Assembly (NCBI GenBank): GCA_007644065.1
Contig: VJWN01000014.1
Coordinates: forward strand, 1,054,001 to 1,118,000
Reading direction: 5' to 3'
Source: Margaritispora aquatica
Lineage: Eukaryota > Ascomycota > Leotiomycetes > Helotiales > Discinellaceae
Length of the DNA stretch: 64,000 bases
Part shown: in pieces, positions 1 to 10,951 of the stretch
How the letters are laid out: each line of letters begins with the position of its first letter
Position numbering within the stretch: position 1 is the stretch's first letter
Notes under the pieces: model-generated
Database searches by the model: none
What the model was told of the DNA's origin: nothing
What the model saw: only the letters and a program-made list of their open reading frames with translations
Made by a program: the position numbers and the translations under genes

Positions 1-152
1 CTCTCTCTCATGTCTCATTTTCGATATCCCATCTCCTCCCTCTGCACCTCTACCCATTCCCGTCTTTGCTAGCCCCAAACACAATTACAAATATGACTTC
101 ACACCCCGCACCCCCCAAAAAGGCACATCAAACTAACGCTCTCTATCTTCAG

Positions 153-282
153 CGTCAAAACTATCATCATCCTCACCTACGGCTGGGTAAGCGAGAGCCG
201 CGCCATGACGATGCAGGACGCACTAGGCATCATTCTCGCCTTGGGCGGCGCAACATTCTACAGCCAGCTGTCTCAGCGATGA
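153..282 (+). CDS. 3'-terminal exon of a TPT/DMT-family transporter (5' part outside window)
   Basis: The last exon follows an acceptor AG at 151-152, starts with one base finishing the previous codon, and reads through to TGA at 280-282. Its 42 codons read VKTIIILTYGWV, then SRAMTMQDALGIILALGGA and end TFYSQLSQR. This is the pattern of the last two membrane helices of triose-phosphate/nucleotide-sugar transporters (DMT superfamily), where a GH(L/V)KT motif precedes the penultimate helix. Bases 1-152 look like intron, pyrimidine-rich before the acceptor. A complete member of the same superfamily lies tail to tail at 1093-2460. Substrate and compartment (Golgi/ER membrane is usual for the family) cannot be told from this exon. 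Family assignment is inference from a short stretch. Confidence 0.6.
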
Positions 283-1092
283 GAACTTCTCTCTCTACCT
301 TCCTTTCCTTCCGTGTCACGCCTCTCGGCTCTCCACTACATCAAATCTAGCGTGGAGTGAATGTGAATGTGAGTGTGAGTCTAAGTGGGTTTGGTGCAAT
401 ATAGTATTGTCATCCTCCAAAGCACTAGGATTGTGTGTGAGATGAGGAAGAAGAATCGGTATGAATCCTAAATGGGACTGGGTCTGGGATGAGAATTGCG
501 ATGGCGAGGGACAAGGACAGGGAAAGGATAGATAGCAGCTAAATGCGCAACCTATGTAAGATTACAAGCAGGAAATGCGAGCACCTAACGAAACTGGAAC
601 GAAAAGAACGAAAATATTTGTTACCTGGATAGATTATGGTTGGGCTGGACTGGACTGGAGTGGACTGGATGAACGGATCGAAGGGCAAGGAATATCATGA
701 AGTACAAAGATCTGATACTAAAGAACAAAAATAATATTAATATCCTAATCCTATCATATCATACCCATGCGTTCCACCTTTCACTCCCAAAACTCTCTCG
801 CCGGCTATATGAATATGAGAGAGTTTTTCCCACCGTCTTCCGCTTCATCTTCTATGCATCGCTCGTGATATACTTTATTGCTTGCTGTACATACAAATGG
901 TACGACTTCCGTCCATCCAACCCTTTCCGTTTTCCACCTTCCCGCGGTAAACCACAAGATGTCCAAATCAAAGCCTAACAGACGAAATATTCCTACAATT
1001 CTTGGGTACTCCATCCAATTGCATGCATCCCTCGTTTTCCAAAAACGCAATAATCCAAGAGAAAGCAAAACAAAATAAAAGAGAACAGCCGA
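283..1092. other. Intergenic region between two convergent transporter genes
   Basis: This is the shared 3' region of two convergent genes. It has no convincing coding sequence and is rich in short direct repeats such as GTGAATGTGAGTGTGAG and ACTGGACTGGAGTGGACTGGA. It presumably holds both 3' UTRs. Confidence 0.6.
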
Positions 1093-2460
1093 TCACTTTC
1101 GTTGTCTGTTGAGCATAATAGACGAGTACCTGGGAAATGTTAGATGGTGTTTTTGCTGGAGTGACACATCTGGGAATCGAAAAAGAGGGTTCCACTTACA
1201 CAGCAATACCAGCCACAGTCATAATTATACCCAACGCGCTCTTATCGATCAAACTCCTGCCCGAGATAGCCCAGCCAATAGTCACAATGCTCACGGTCTT
1301 CAGGTGACCGACCACGGTACTGCTAACGGGACCTGAACCAGCCACGATGAAGAACTGCGAGATGTTGATCAAAGCTGCGAAACCGCCAGACATCAGGATC
1401 ATGAGCCAGCGGTACTGGGGGACGTCGCCGAGCACGGGGATCTTGTCGGCGAGCGGAATGGCGAACATGAGCATGATGGAGGAAATGGGGGCCTGGTTCA
1501 AGAGCAGCTGCGAGGAATTCATGTTCAACTTCTTGTGGTAGGCGCCAATGAGAACCGTGTACGCGGACGAGGCGCAGACACCTGACAGAGCGAAGATTAC
1601 ACCGATGGTGGAGGTGGTTTGCACGACTTTGTTGGGGTCCGCGTTCTCGGCCGGCTTGGTGTCATAGTACGATGTTATGCCAACGCCGAGACAGACGGGC
1701 ACAAGTGCAAATGCAGCATTGCGTGGGATGGTAGCCGCATAGAAGACGTAGTTGATGATGGCGGTCATGGGCGTGAGAAGCACACGGCACAGCTGGTACA
1801 CGGTTACGGAGGAGAAGGCCAACGATAAATTTGGCAGCACGACGTTCAAGCACATGGAAAAGGCGAGAGGCAGCATCTCGACGATGCCAGCACGCTTGGG
1901 AACGAAGGCTCCGATGCTGGGGCGCGAGACGACGTAGAGGGTCAGACCAGTACAGATGAAGTGGAAAGAGGCGAAGGACGTTTGCATCAGCTTGAACTTT
2001 GGGTCATCAAAGATCGCTTTGTTGGTAAATACTATGCCGATGGTGGCAAGCATGCTGTTACTTTGTAAGTATATTGTGATACACAGTAGGTAAGTAGATA
2101 TCTTGGATCAACATCGTCAAGATCACGGGGTTGAGGCTCATTCTGAGTTTTGTGACCAAGCGGGTCAGGTACGACAGGTCCCACAACATATCGGGAACAT
2201 GCAGGCCTGGAAGTGGATGATGGGGAAAGAGTACAATGGAAGTGACCAAGGTAAGAATAGAAAACAGATATGAAATCAACTCACTTGATGCCAGTCCACA
2301 CCAGGAACTTCTTCCTGGCTGCTGCTTGCGTCGCGGCTTGCGATTGTATGGGTGCCTCGATATCATCGCTCCTCTTGTCCTCGCCGGCAAGGCCATCTCC
2401 ATTCTCGACATCCCGCTCCATGAGCGGGATGCTACTCTCTATCTTGGACTCGGAGACCAT
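1093..2460 (-). CDS. TPT/DMT-family transporter, SLC35-like (355 aa, 3 exons)
   Basis: Exons run 2460-2285, 2054-1200 and 1129-1093, with GT-AG introns and phases that fit. The start is the ATG at 2460; an in-frame ATG at 2505 is an alternative. The protein has a hydrophilic N-terminus of about 50 residues, then KKFLVWTGIN followed by MLATIGIVFTNKAIF, the typical first helix of triose-phosphate/nucleotide-sugar transporters. About ten hydrophobic segments follow, with GHLKT near the end and the last helix closing as GIAVYSSIMLNRQRK. The short last exon (37 nt) is needed to complete this tail, because read-through stops directly after GIAV. The basic C-terminus would be a cytosolic ER/Golgi sorting tail in this family. 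The substrate (UDP- or GDP-sugar, or sugar phosphate) cannot be assigned from sequence alone. Confidence 0.85.
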
Positions 2461-4605
2461 GGTGATGACGGATAGATAGCCTGGAGAAGTCGCGTCGTTA
2501 AGCAATGATCATGTGATGATATAGTTGTTGATGATGAGTTGTATGAGGTAGGTGGTGATGGTAGTAATGGAGACAGAGAGACGCGGAAGTTGAAGCGGAC
2601 GGAAGTTGATCTAGAATGGTGTCCTTTCCTGGTCGGGGTTTAAAGTAAGCGTCGAATACAGGACAGTACAGTACTGTACCACTCTTATTGGAGATGCAAG
2701 GGGTATGTATGGGTATGGCTAGCTACACCAAGGTAACACAGTGTAAAAAGATAAGCAATATTATGGAAGAAGTGAAAAGATTCAATTGACGGTGAATCAA
2801 TGCCTTGTGGAATGTTAATGCGAAGGGAGAGTGAAAAGTCGTGAGGTATGAAGTATGAAGGATAAGGTATGAGATCTTGAAGGGGTCTGTCTTGGATAAA
2901 AAAAAGTTGAATGATGCAAAAAAAGGGGAAAGGGAGGGATGGATTGGGGGGGGGGAGGGGAAAGTCGGGAAGTCGCGTTCAAAAAAGATGAGCTGAGACA
3001 AACCAATCGACCGACCGACCGACCAACCAGACCCCCAAGAGATTAAGAAGATTAAGAAGAGATTAAGAGATTAAGAGATTACCGTCCCAATGTGGTAATA
3101 TCCAACTTCCAACGTCCAATGTCCAATGTCCCATAACCATACCCGTATCCATAACCATACAGTACCCATACCCATACCTTACACTCCAAGGAATGGATGG
3201 AATGTTTCCCCCCTTCCTCTCCTCCCCCTTGGTGGCAAATGGTGCATGGTGAGTGGATGATGAACGGAATCTGGCAAGGATACTATGGCAAGGTACAGTA
3301 CTGTAAGGTAGGGTAGGGTAGGGTAGGGTAGGGTAGGGTCCATGTAGATAGGTACCTACCTTAGACGACGCCGTTGGTCCCGCTTATTATTTATTATTGA
3401 TTATATACGAGTAATGTTACAGTACCTATGTTTCCATATTTCCATATTTCCATACAAGGTGTGTTATCATAACACAAACAAACGAAAGATGTTGAAATTA
3501 CCCAATAGAGATAATCGAGACAGCTTATATTCTAGATAAAGCTGAAGATGACTAAGCTAAGTAGTGTCATAGTCACCTTAGTTTTTGCACGACGATACGA
3601 ATGGAATGGAATAGTGGCCCTGGATGATTTGAAGTGTTGTGTCTCGGCCAATAACAACACAACCTCAATGCATTTTTCGACTTCAAACATCTATTTTAGG
3701 ATGCAAAGGAGAGCATTACGAGAGCTTGGATCTTAAGTTTGCCTCCTCGATAGTCTTTTCTTGACCATGCATACCACGCCATGCCATGCATTGGTTCAGT
3801 GGATTTATAATCATTATAGTCATAGGAAGCATTTTCCTGTTCGACTTACAATTTACACGTAACTTTACCTTTTAAGCCATGTCCATAGAATTACCTTGTA
3901 GTAGAAATTCCGCTGCAACGTTTATCCGAAAGCGTTCGTTCGTTCGTCCGTTCAAACTTTAAGGAGGGTAAAGCGGGAACCCCTTTTTTTCTTCGTGCTC
4001 CCGCTTCGAGGTGGTCTGGTCTTGGTCTGATCTGATACAGCACGCACATTTTTATGAGGATTGGCCGCGAAAGGCGGTCTGAGTCTCTGCGTCTGCATCT
4101 ACGTCTGGAACGCAACCCCGCTGTTATCGTAATTATGAATCTCATCAAGGCAAAAGAAAGAAACCCGTTGAAGTTCGGCACAGTAGCTTAAACCAACTAT
4201 GGAGAAGAGAGATAAAGGGAGGGTACAGTAAGGCAAGGTAGGATATACGCATACACACCTATTAGACATTGCACACATATATTGGATAATCAGATTGGAA
4301 AGCTGACCAAAGATAACTCAAAGCGTGTCGAGATTCCAGAATGGGCAGAATTATCACAAGAAAAAAGAGGGGTTACCTACATTCCCCCCCGCCTGAGCTG
4401 TCACCCTGGATTGACTGGGCTGTCCTCTGCTGTCCTCTGCTTGGTGGTGCTTGGTGTTGATCACAAATACGGTTCAGTACCGCCACACTAGTGCTATCCT
4501 GTACAGCTAAAGTACATATTGAATCTCTCACCGCACAATCTTTCCCCTCCTAAATATCAAACAACTCTCCAATCTATATACCAACACTCACTCAAACCTA
4601 CAATC
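2461..4605. other. Long intergenic region with microsatellites
   Basis: This separates the divergent transporter and epimerase/reductase genes. No ORF here has coding character. It holds a run of short tandem repeats: GACC near 3008-3025, GATTAAGA-type near 3039-3080, imperfect CCATAC/CCAATGT repeats near 3105-3180 and a GTAGG array near 3306-3340. The last 100 bases before the + strand ATG are pyrimidine- and A-rich, as expected of a fungal promoter and leader. Confidence 0.6.
3306..3340. repeat. Pentanucleotide array (GTAGG/TAGGG)n
   Basis: About seven direct copies of a 5 bp unit reading TAGGG on the + strand. It resembles, but is one T short of, the fungal telomere unit TTAGGG. Confidence 0.9.
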
Positions 4606-5839
4606 ATGTCTACCGAGAATGGTATGTAAATTCTCAGAACTCTGCCCACTACCCCACTATCGAACAGACAGCTTGCAGTTTGACTCTGCGAGCTCTCCTT
4701 TGCCACCATTGCAAACTGCAAACTATATTACTAGGACTTCTGCTAACACTGGAAATAGTCTTCTTGATCTGGGGAGGAGAAGGATGGTAAGCTCTACTCT
4801 CGCTTTCTTGGAAGCTTCGTGGCAGAGATGTTCTTGGAGCTTGTTGAGCGCAACAAAACTCCCCGCCATCAGTGTGAAATTAGAATAAACTCTAACATTC
4901 TTGTAGGGTGGCTGGCCACTTGAAGACTCTCCTTGAGAGCCAAGGTATGTTTCCATAATCTCTGCGAATATTTGCAAGCTAACAATTTCCAGGAAAGAAG
5001 GTCTTCTCTACCACTGTCCGCATGCAAAACCGCGAGGGTGTCATTGCCGAGCTCGAGAAATACAAGCCAACACACGTCCTCAACGCTGCTGGATCCACTG
5101 GCAGACCTAATGTCGATTGGTGCGAGACACACAGAGAGGATACCATCAGGAACAACGTGGTCGGTACCATTAACTTGGCCGATTGCTGCTGGGAGCGAGG
5201 TATTCACATCACCGTTTTCGCTACTGGTTGCATCTACGCATACGATGAGAAGCACCCAATGGGTGGCCCAGGTTTCCTCGAGACCGACAAGGCCAACTTT
5301 GACGGTTCTTTCTACTCCGAGACCAAGGCACACGTTGAGGAGGTTAGTACCACAGATTTGCTCCTACACGCACTACTAACAAATTCCAGATCATGAAGAA
5401 CTACAGCAACTGCCTCATCCTCAGACTCCGCATGCCAGTCAGCGACGATCTCCACTCCCGTAACTTTGTCACCAAGATTGCCAAGTACGACCGTGTTGTC
5501 GACATCCCCAACTCCAACACCATCCTCCACGATCTCCTCCCAGCCTCCATCCTCTTGGCTGAGCACAAGGAAACCGGTATCTTCAACTTCACCAACCCAG
5601 GCGCCATCTCCCACAACGAGGTCCTACAACTCTTCAAGGAGTACGTCCGCCCAGACTTCACCTGGAAGAACTTCACCCTCGAGGAGCAGGCCAAGGTTAT
5701 CGTCGCTGGCCGTTCCAACTGCAAGCTTGACACCACCAAGCTGGAGAAGAAGCTGGCTGAGTATAACTTCAAGGTTCCAGAGATCCACGAAGCTTATGCT
5801 GGCTGCTTCCAGCGCATGGCCGCTGCTGGTGTGAAATAA
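4606..5839 (+). CDS. UDP-4-keto-6-deoxyglucose 3,5-epimerase/4-reductase (UDP-L-rhamnose pathway), 293 aa, 5 exons
   Basis: Exons are 4606-4621, 4759-4786, 4907-4944, 4993-5342 and 5390-5839, all with consistent phase. The protein is an extended SDR enzyme that converts UDP-4-keto-6-deoxyglucose to UDP-rhamnose with NAD(P)H, in the cytosol. The three short first exons together encode MSTENVFLIWGGEGWVAGH, which holds the Rossmann glycine-rich motif. NAAGSTGRPNVDWCE, FATGCIYAYD and the catalytic YxxxK in FYSETKAHVEE follow, then NFTNPGAISHNEVL and NFTLEEQAKVIVAGRSNC near the C-terminus. These match plant UER1/NRS-ER and the fungal enzymes described in Botrytis and Magnaporthe. Length is normal for the monofunctional epimerase/reductase. 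The partner 4,6-dehydratase is not in this window. Product identity is strong; sugar destination (wall glycan or glycoconjugate) is unknown. Confidence 0.93.
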
Positions 5840-6307
5840 ATTCTTCATGATTCCCCTGATTTTTTCAAAAAGTTGTTGAGCTAGTTAGATATAAAACTGG
5901 GCTTTTAGCAATTGCTTTTTTCTAGAAATCTAGAAATGAAGATTTTTGGCTGCGACTTGTGCATATGTGGTTCAAAGTGAAACCAGTGGGCTCTCTCAGA
6001 TGTGAGTCAAACAAGTATTTCTTGTAGAATATAAATCATCTACTCCCAATAAGATTCCCTAACAAATTGTTACCTACCTGACAATTTTTGCAAACCTGAT
6101 GCATTTACATTCTGCTTACATCTTTTCCATGCCCCTCTTTTATGCCGAAGTTTAACCCTGCTGCCCCTCGCCTCAACCTCCCGTCGTCATCCCCAAGCCA
6201 ATTTATCCGGCTCCAAAATAATCTACAAACTAGCCTTCTTGCCTAGTGATCCTATTGTGCCAAATCAACCCATCTGCGCAACTCGAACGGCTCTACAAAA
6301 TCTCAAC
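5840..6307. other. Intergenic region, tandem genes
   Basis: This holds the 3' UTR of the epimerase/reductase and the promoter of the DnaJ gene. It has a C-rich stretch near 6130-6200. No gene seen. Confidence 0.6.
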
Positions 6308-7982
6308 ATGGTTGTTGATACTACATATTACGATGCCCTTGGGGTAACACCAGCGGCCACTGGTTTGGAGATCAGTATGTTCATGTTCAATGAGACATTT
6401 TCGGAGCCTGCGCTAATATACATGTGAAGAGAAGGCATACAGGAAACTTGCAATCATACACCATCCAGGTTTGTGCAACTCACCGGCGCAACACATTTGA
6501 CTTGCAGACTGACCTGCGTAGACAAGAATCCTGGAGATGATACTGCGCACGAGAAATTCCAGGCCATCGGCGCTGCTTACCAAGTCCTCAGTGACGAGGA
6601 TCTACGGAAGGCATATGACAAGTTTGGCAAAGACCAAGCACAACCCAGCGATGGCTTCGCAGATCCAGCAGAGTTCTTTGGCACCATTTTTGGAGGAGAG
6701 GCATTCGTTGATTTGATTGGAGAAATATCCCTCATGAAGGACTTGACGAAGACTATGGATATCACGATGCAGGAGGGCGAGGATGAGGAAGAGTTCCCTG
6801 GTGAGGAAGCTGCTAAGCAAGAGAGCATGGAGGCCGAGAAAGCTCGACAAGCTGCGATGCACGGTGAGAGCAGCAGTGGGAAGGATACCAAAACCCCAGG
6901 CGTTCCGCCGCCATCTGTGTCAGAAAGTACAGATATCCCTCCTGCATACTCAGAAAAGCCACCAGTTAGTCCTGTACCATCTGGCTCATCTACACCTCAG
7001 CGAAGACCACAAGGCATCCCGATTCGTCAAGCCATCATGGACAAGAGCGAGGAGGATGCACAGATGGCAGGCCTATCTGCCGAAGAGCAGGAGTTGCGCA
7101 AGAAAGAGAAGAAGAAGGGTGGCCTCTCCAAAGCTCAACGTGAGGAACTAGCCAAATATGAGCAAGAGCGTGCTCGCATCCGCAAGGAGCGTGTAGACAC
7201 ATTGGCCAAGAAGCTCATTGATCGTATCAGCATCTGGACTGAGATCGACGATAAATCACCAGATGTCACTCGCGCTTTCGAAGAGAAGACACGTCTTGAG
7301 GTTGAAAACTTGAAAATGGAATCTTTCGGACTCGACATTCTGCATGCAATCGGACAGACTTATCTCCAAAAATCTACCGCATTGCTGAAATCACAGAAGT
7401 TCCTGGGTATCGGTGGCTTCTTCTCGAGACTAAAGGACAAGGGAACTTTGGCCAAGGAGACATGGAACACGATTTCCAGCGCAATTGATGCACAGATGAC
7501 GATGGAGGAGATGGCCAAGGCAGAGGAGAAGGGAGGTGAGGACTGGACGGACGAGAAGAAGGTTGAGTACGAGCGCAGAGTCACAGGCAAGATTCTTACT
7601 GCTGCATGGCGGGGGAGCAAGTTTGAGATCCAGAGTGTGCTGAGAGATGTGTGTGATGAGGTCCTCAACGATAAGCGAGTGCCCATGTCCAAGCGATTAG
7701 AGAGAGCTCAGGCTTTGGTCATCTCAGGAACAGTTTACTCAAAGGTATGATTTTAGCTCGAGGGCTTATGGACTTTGTTATACGAGTTCAAGCTAATAAT
7801 ATCAGGCACAACGCAATCCAGAAGAAGAGGGTGATTACATGGCTTTCGAGCAGCTGGTCGCCGAAGCAGCAGCCAAGAAGGAGCACAAGAAGAAAGGCAA
7901 AGACAAGGACAGCAAGAAGCCAGATCCACATGCGCAAGCTGCTGCCACGGCAGCTGATGTCCCGAATGTGCCCAAGCACTAA
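6308..7982 (+). CDS. DnaJ (J-domain) cochaperone with DnaJ-X domain, CAJ1-like (501 aa, 4 exons)
   Basis: Exons are 6308-6374, 6430-6468, 6522-7744 and 7806-7982, and all four join in frame. The N-terminal J domain (about residues 5-75) has TYYDALGVTPAATGLEIKKAY, then the HPD tripeptide within IIHHPDKNPGD and a YDKFGKDQ end. The HPD motif is rebuilt only by splicing exon 2 to exon 3. A DnaJ-X region of about 300 residues follows, recognisable by DPAEFFGTIFGGEAFVDLIGE, after which comes a Pro/Ser-rich linker and a charged helical part. The tail is very Lys/Ala-rich. J proteins stimulate Hsp70 ATPase, and CAJ1-type members are nuclear/cytosolic. Function beyond that is inferred. Confidence 0.92.
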
Positions 7983-8679
7983 GTTCTCTGTTGATATTGT
8001 TGCTTTCTTGATGTCGACTGGTGTTGGAGTGGGGGAGGTTTTTATAGCGACTTTTAGATTAGTGCGTGGAAGGGAGGCATGAGCTGATCTCATGTGGGTG
8101 TTGCAGTGGTTCATGTGGTGAGCATTAGCGGATGGATGGTTTTTGTCTGTGTGTTTTGCATACTTCAATACCCCAATTCGCACGGAATACGCAGTACGGA
8201 CGCAATGAGGTTGTAGTTTTGGTTGTAGTTTTGGTTGTGCTTGTGCTTGTGAATGTGTAAGTTTGCCATGGGCATTCGATGGCATGCATAGGCAGGTAGC
8301 TTACCTGGGGTGGCAGGGAGGGGGGTTTTTTTTTTACAATTCTGTATCGAGCCTAAACCTGAGCCTAAACCTGAAGCTGAACCTGGAGCTGGAGCTGGAA
8401 CTTGAATTGGAATTGGAATTGAGACCGAGGCTGAGACTTAGATAGATGAATAGATAGGTAGTCTAGGTACATATTAATACCGCGTGGTTCATCCTAAATC
8501 ATCTCATTGAATCCAGTCCAGTCCAGTCCAGTCCTGCCTGTATTCACCTTGGTTCATTTTATTAGCCTGGGAGACAAACAAACAAACAAGCAACCAACCA
8601 AGTAAGCAATCAAGCAAGCAGGTAAGCAAGCAAAAGTAACCTCATATATAGAAACCATTGTAGATCTAAGGAGAGTGCG

Positions 8680-8751
8680 AGAGAGAGGGAGAGGGAGAGG
8701 AGAGGGAGAGGGAGAGGGAGAGGGAGAGGGAGAGGGAGAGGGAGAGGGAGA
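8680..8751. repeat. (GGGAGA)n purine microsatellite
   Basis: About eleven near-perfect hexamer copies form a 70 bp all-purine strand. Confidence 0.92.
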
Positions 8752-8862
8752 TGGGGGTGAACTCTCCTATCCTTCAACTGAAAATATGGCTAAGAATAAG
8801 CTCGAGAGTGATTTTGAAATCTTCCGCAGGATATATACTGTATACATACCTCCATACCTACA

Positions 8863-8925
8863 TGCATACATACATACATACATACATACCTCCAGATCAG
8901 ATCAGATCAGATCAGATCAGCTCAG
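8863..8925. repeat. Adjacent (CATA)n and (AGATC)n microsatellites
   Basis: A tetranucleotide array (about six copies) lies almost directly before a pentanucleotide array (about six copies, ending in AGCTC variants). Confidence 0.9.
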
Positions 8926-10951
8926 CTCACCTGGCAGCTCACCACAGCTGCTTAAAGCACAATTAATTGGTGGTACGTTGGGGTAGGTATGGCACTTTAT
9001 ATAATCTCAATTCTCACGTATCGCGTAAATGCTGTATCTCTGTCGTTGTTGAGGTAAAGGTTGAAGACGGGAAGTCAGAAGGCGAGAAACTAGGAAGTTA
9101 GGAGATAAGAATATAGGGGAGGAGAAGGTAGAGAGGGGGAAAGTGGAGGTAAGAGTAAAGGTTGAGGTAATTAAGTAAATAAGTACCTACCGCTCTCATC
9201 TGGATTCTTTGGTAAATTAATGGATTAAATAACTAAGTGGATAAATAAGTAGGTAGTAATTTATATAAGGTTATACCGATTTCTAACTTCTCCAATTAAA
9301 AACTTTACTTCCAGACGTCTGAAAGGCAATAGAAAATATAGAGAAGAGGAAAAGGAAGAAGAAGAGGAAGATTATAGCGGAGGAGAAGTTGGGGAAAAGG
9401 GAAGTTGAGTTGATGAATGATGATGATGAATGAATGCATAAATGGCCTCCTAGCCTACCTACCCGTCTGTAACTTTCAGGTTGGGATTGAGATGGGTTGA
9501 AGGAAGAAAGGAATGAAATGGTGACGATGAGAGAATTTTGGTGGAAGCGAGAACGTGAGAACGTGAGAACGTGAGAGAATTCAATTTGAGGTGAGAAAAT
9601 GAGCGTTGAAATAGGTCGAATAGATAGATGGACGTTTGTCATCTCAGCTAATGGCACTGCTCTCTTCCGTGTCAGATCAAATCTATACAACCTACATAGC
9701 AAGTTCAACCCGTAAAGTACATAAGCACCTAAGCAAGCAGACAAGTAGACAGGTAGATAGGTAGATATAACACCTTCTTTAGCCCACACGCTGGCTACCT
9801 TAGCTTGCTTGTCTTCAGGTTGGCTTGGTATTGGCATTATTCTCGTTTCTAGAAAATGTTTTAAGCGAGAATCTCTCCCTACCTACCTCACCCTACCACT
9901 TTCACTGATGTCACATATCTAAAATATGGAATATAAGATACTCGCCTTGATTATCCAATTCACCCACCGCTCTGGCAATGAAATTGAGATTGAGAGGAGA
10001 CAAACTAGTAATAGAACAAGCTCTTATCGAATGAAATTCGAGGCAACACGGAAGAGGTTGACGAAGGTCGATCTTTGGGTTTAAGCTCAAGGAGAAGAAA
10101 TACTGAAGGGTTGTCAAAGCATTCATTCTTGTTCATCAGCATGATTGTGTGTATTGAGGCGATTCAATTTGCATTTGTTTTCTACTTCTTTCTCAGTCTT
10201 TAGACTCTTTTTTTCTCCTTTCTACACTTGGTATTCTTTTCCTGCTGCCATAGCTATCAACGTATATGCATTCTAGATTTCGCACCTCCACACTTGATGT
10301 GTATGTCCATTAGCCCATTAGCTTATTTACTACAATCGCCTCTGGTGCCTTCCTCTCTCTTTCCCAATTTGACTGTAAGTCTCAATCCTTCTCTGGCTAT
10401 GGTTTATCGAATCAAAACAAAATGAAGTGAATGGAATATAATGGGGTATCAGTATCGGCCTCGTGTTATACAAACGACCCAAAAAACAAGACCAAAAAAA
10501 GCAAAGCAAAAGAGCGTGAAGAAACTAAAGAAAAGTCCGTCCTGCAATCGACTTGGCGACGCGATGTATGTATGGTGTGGTGGTGTAAAGGTCAACAAAA
10601 CCTCAAAGCTCAAAGCTCAAACTAGACAATATATTGACTCCAACTGAAGTCCTCCCAGTCATCCTAATTCACCCAATGCAATCAATAGCCCCTCAATTAA
10701 CACAACGCCGACCAGCAACGCAGCTCGCAAGGTAAATGCTCAGATCCCTCCCTCCCTCCCATCCATCCATAGACCGGTACGCCAGAAAAGTAAAAAGTGA
10801 GAGATACGCCGATCCCAGAGAAGCAAGACAAAAGAAAAGTTTATGTTTCCATTCTGAGAGTGGTGTGGCGTGGTATGTATTTGTTCGGATCGTGGGTATC
10901 GTGAAAATTACTGCCTGTCAGGCAATGTTGTACTATACAACACCGAATTAT

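Larger units (their letters stand above)
7983..10951. other. 3 kb gene-free region dense in simple repeats
   Basis: No ORF here has coding character or usable introns. Short open frames within it simply follow the repeats, for example one reading (GE)n across the GAGAGG array. Repeats include GAGCCTAAACCT-type and GGAGCT/GGAATT-type arrays (8345-8430), CCAGT (8512-8533), ACAAACAAGCAA-type (8577-8632), GGGAGA (8680-8751), CATA (8863-8888) and AGATC (8893-8925). Runs of AAGTAAATAAGTA near 9170-9270 and AGAACGTG near 9550-9575 are also visible. It may hold an undetected ncRNA, but nothing in the sequence shows one. Confidence 0.6.

Noticed and set aside
66..350. 94-codon + strand frame at the left edge
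   Set aside because: It overlaps, in another frame, the terminal transporter exon (153-282) whose reading fits a known family.
3306..3340. Chromosome end
   Set aside because: The array is short, internal and flanked on both sides by ordinary genes.
8675..8986. ORF encoding a (GE)n tract
   Set aside because: It follows the GGGAGA microsatellite and has no other coding feature.
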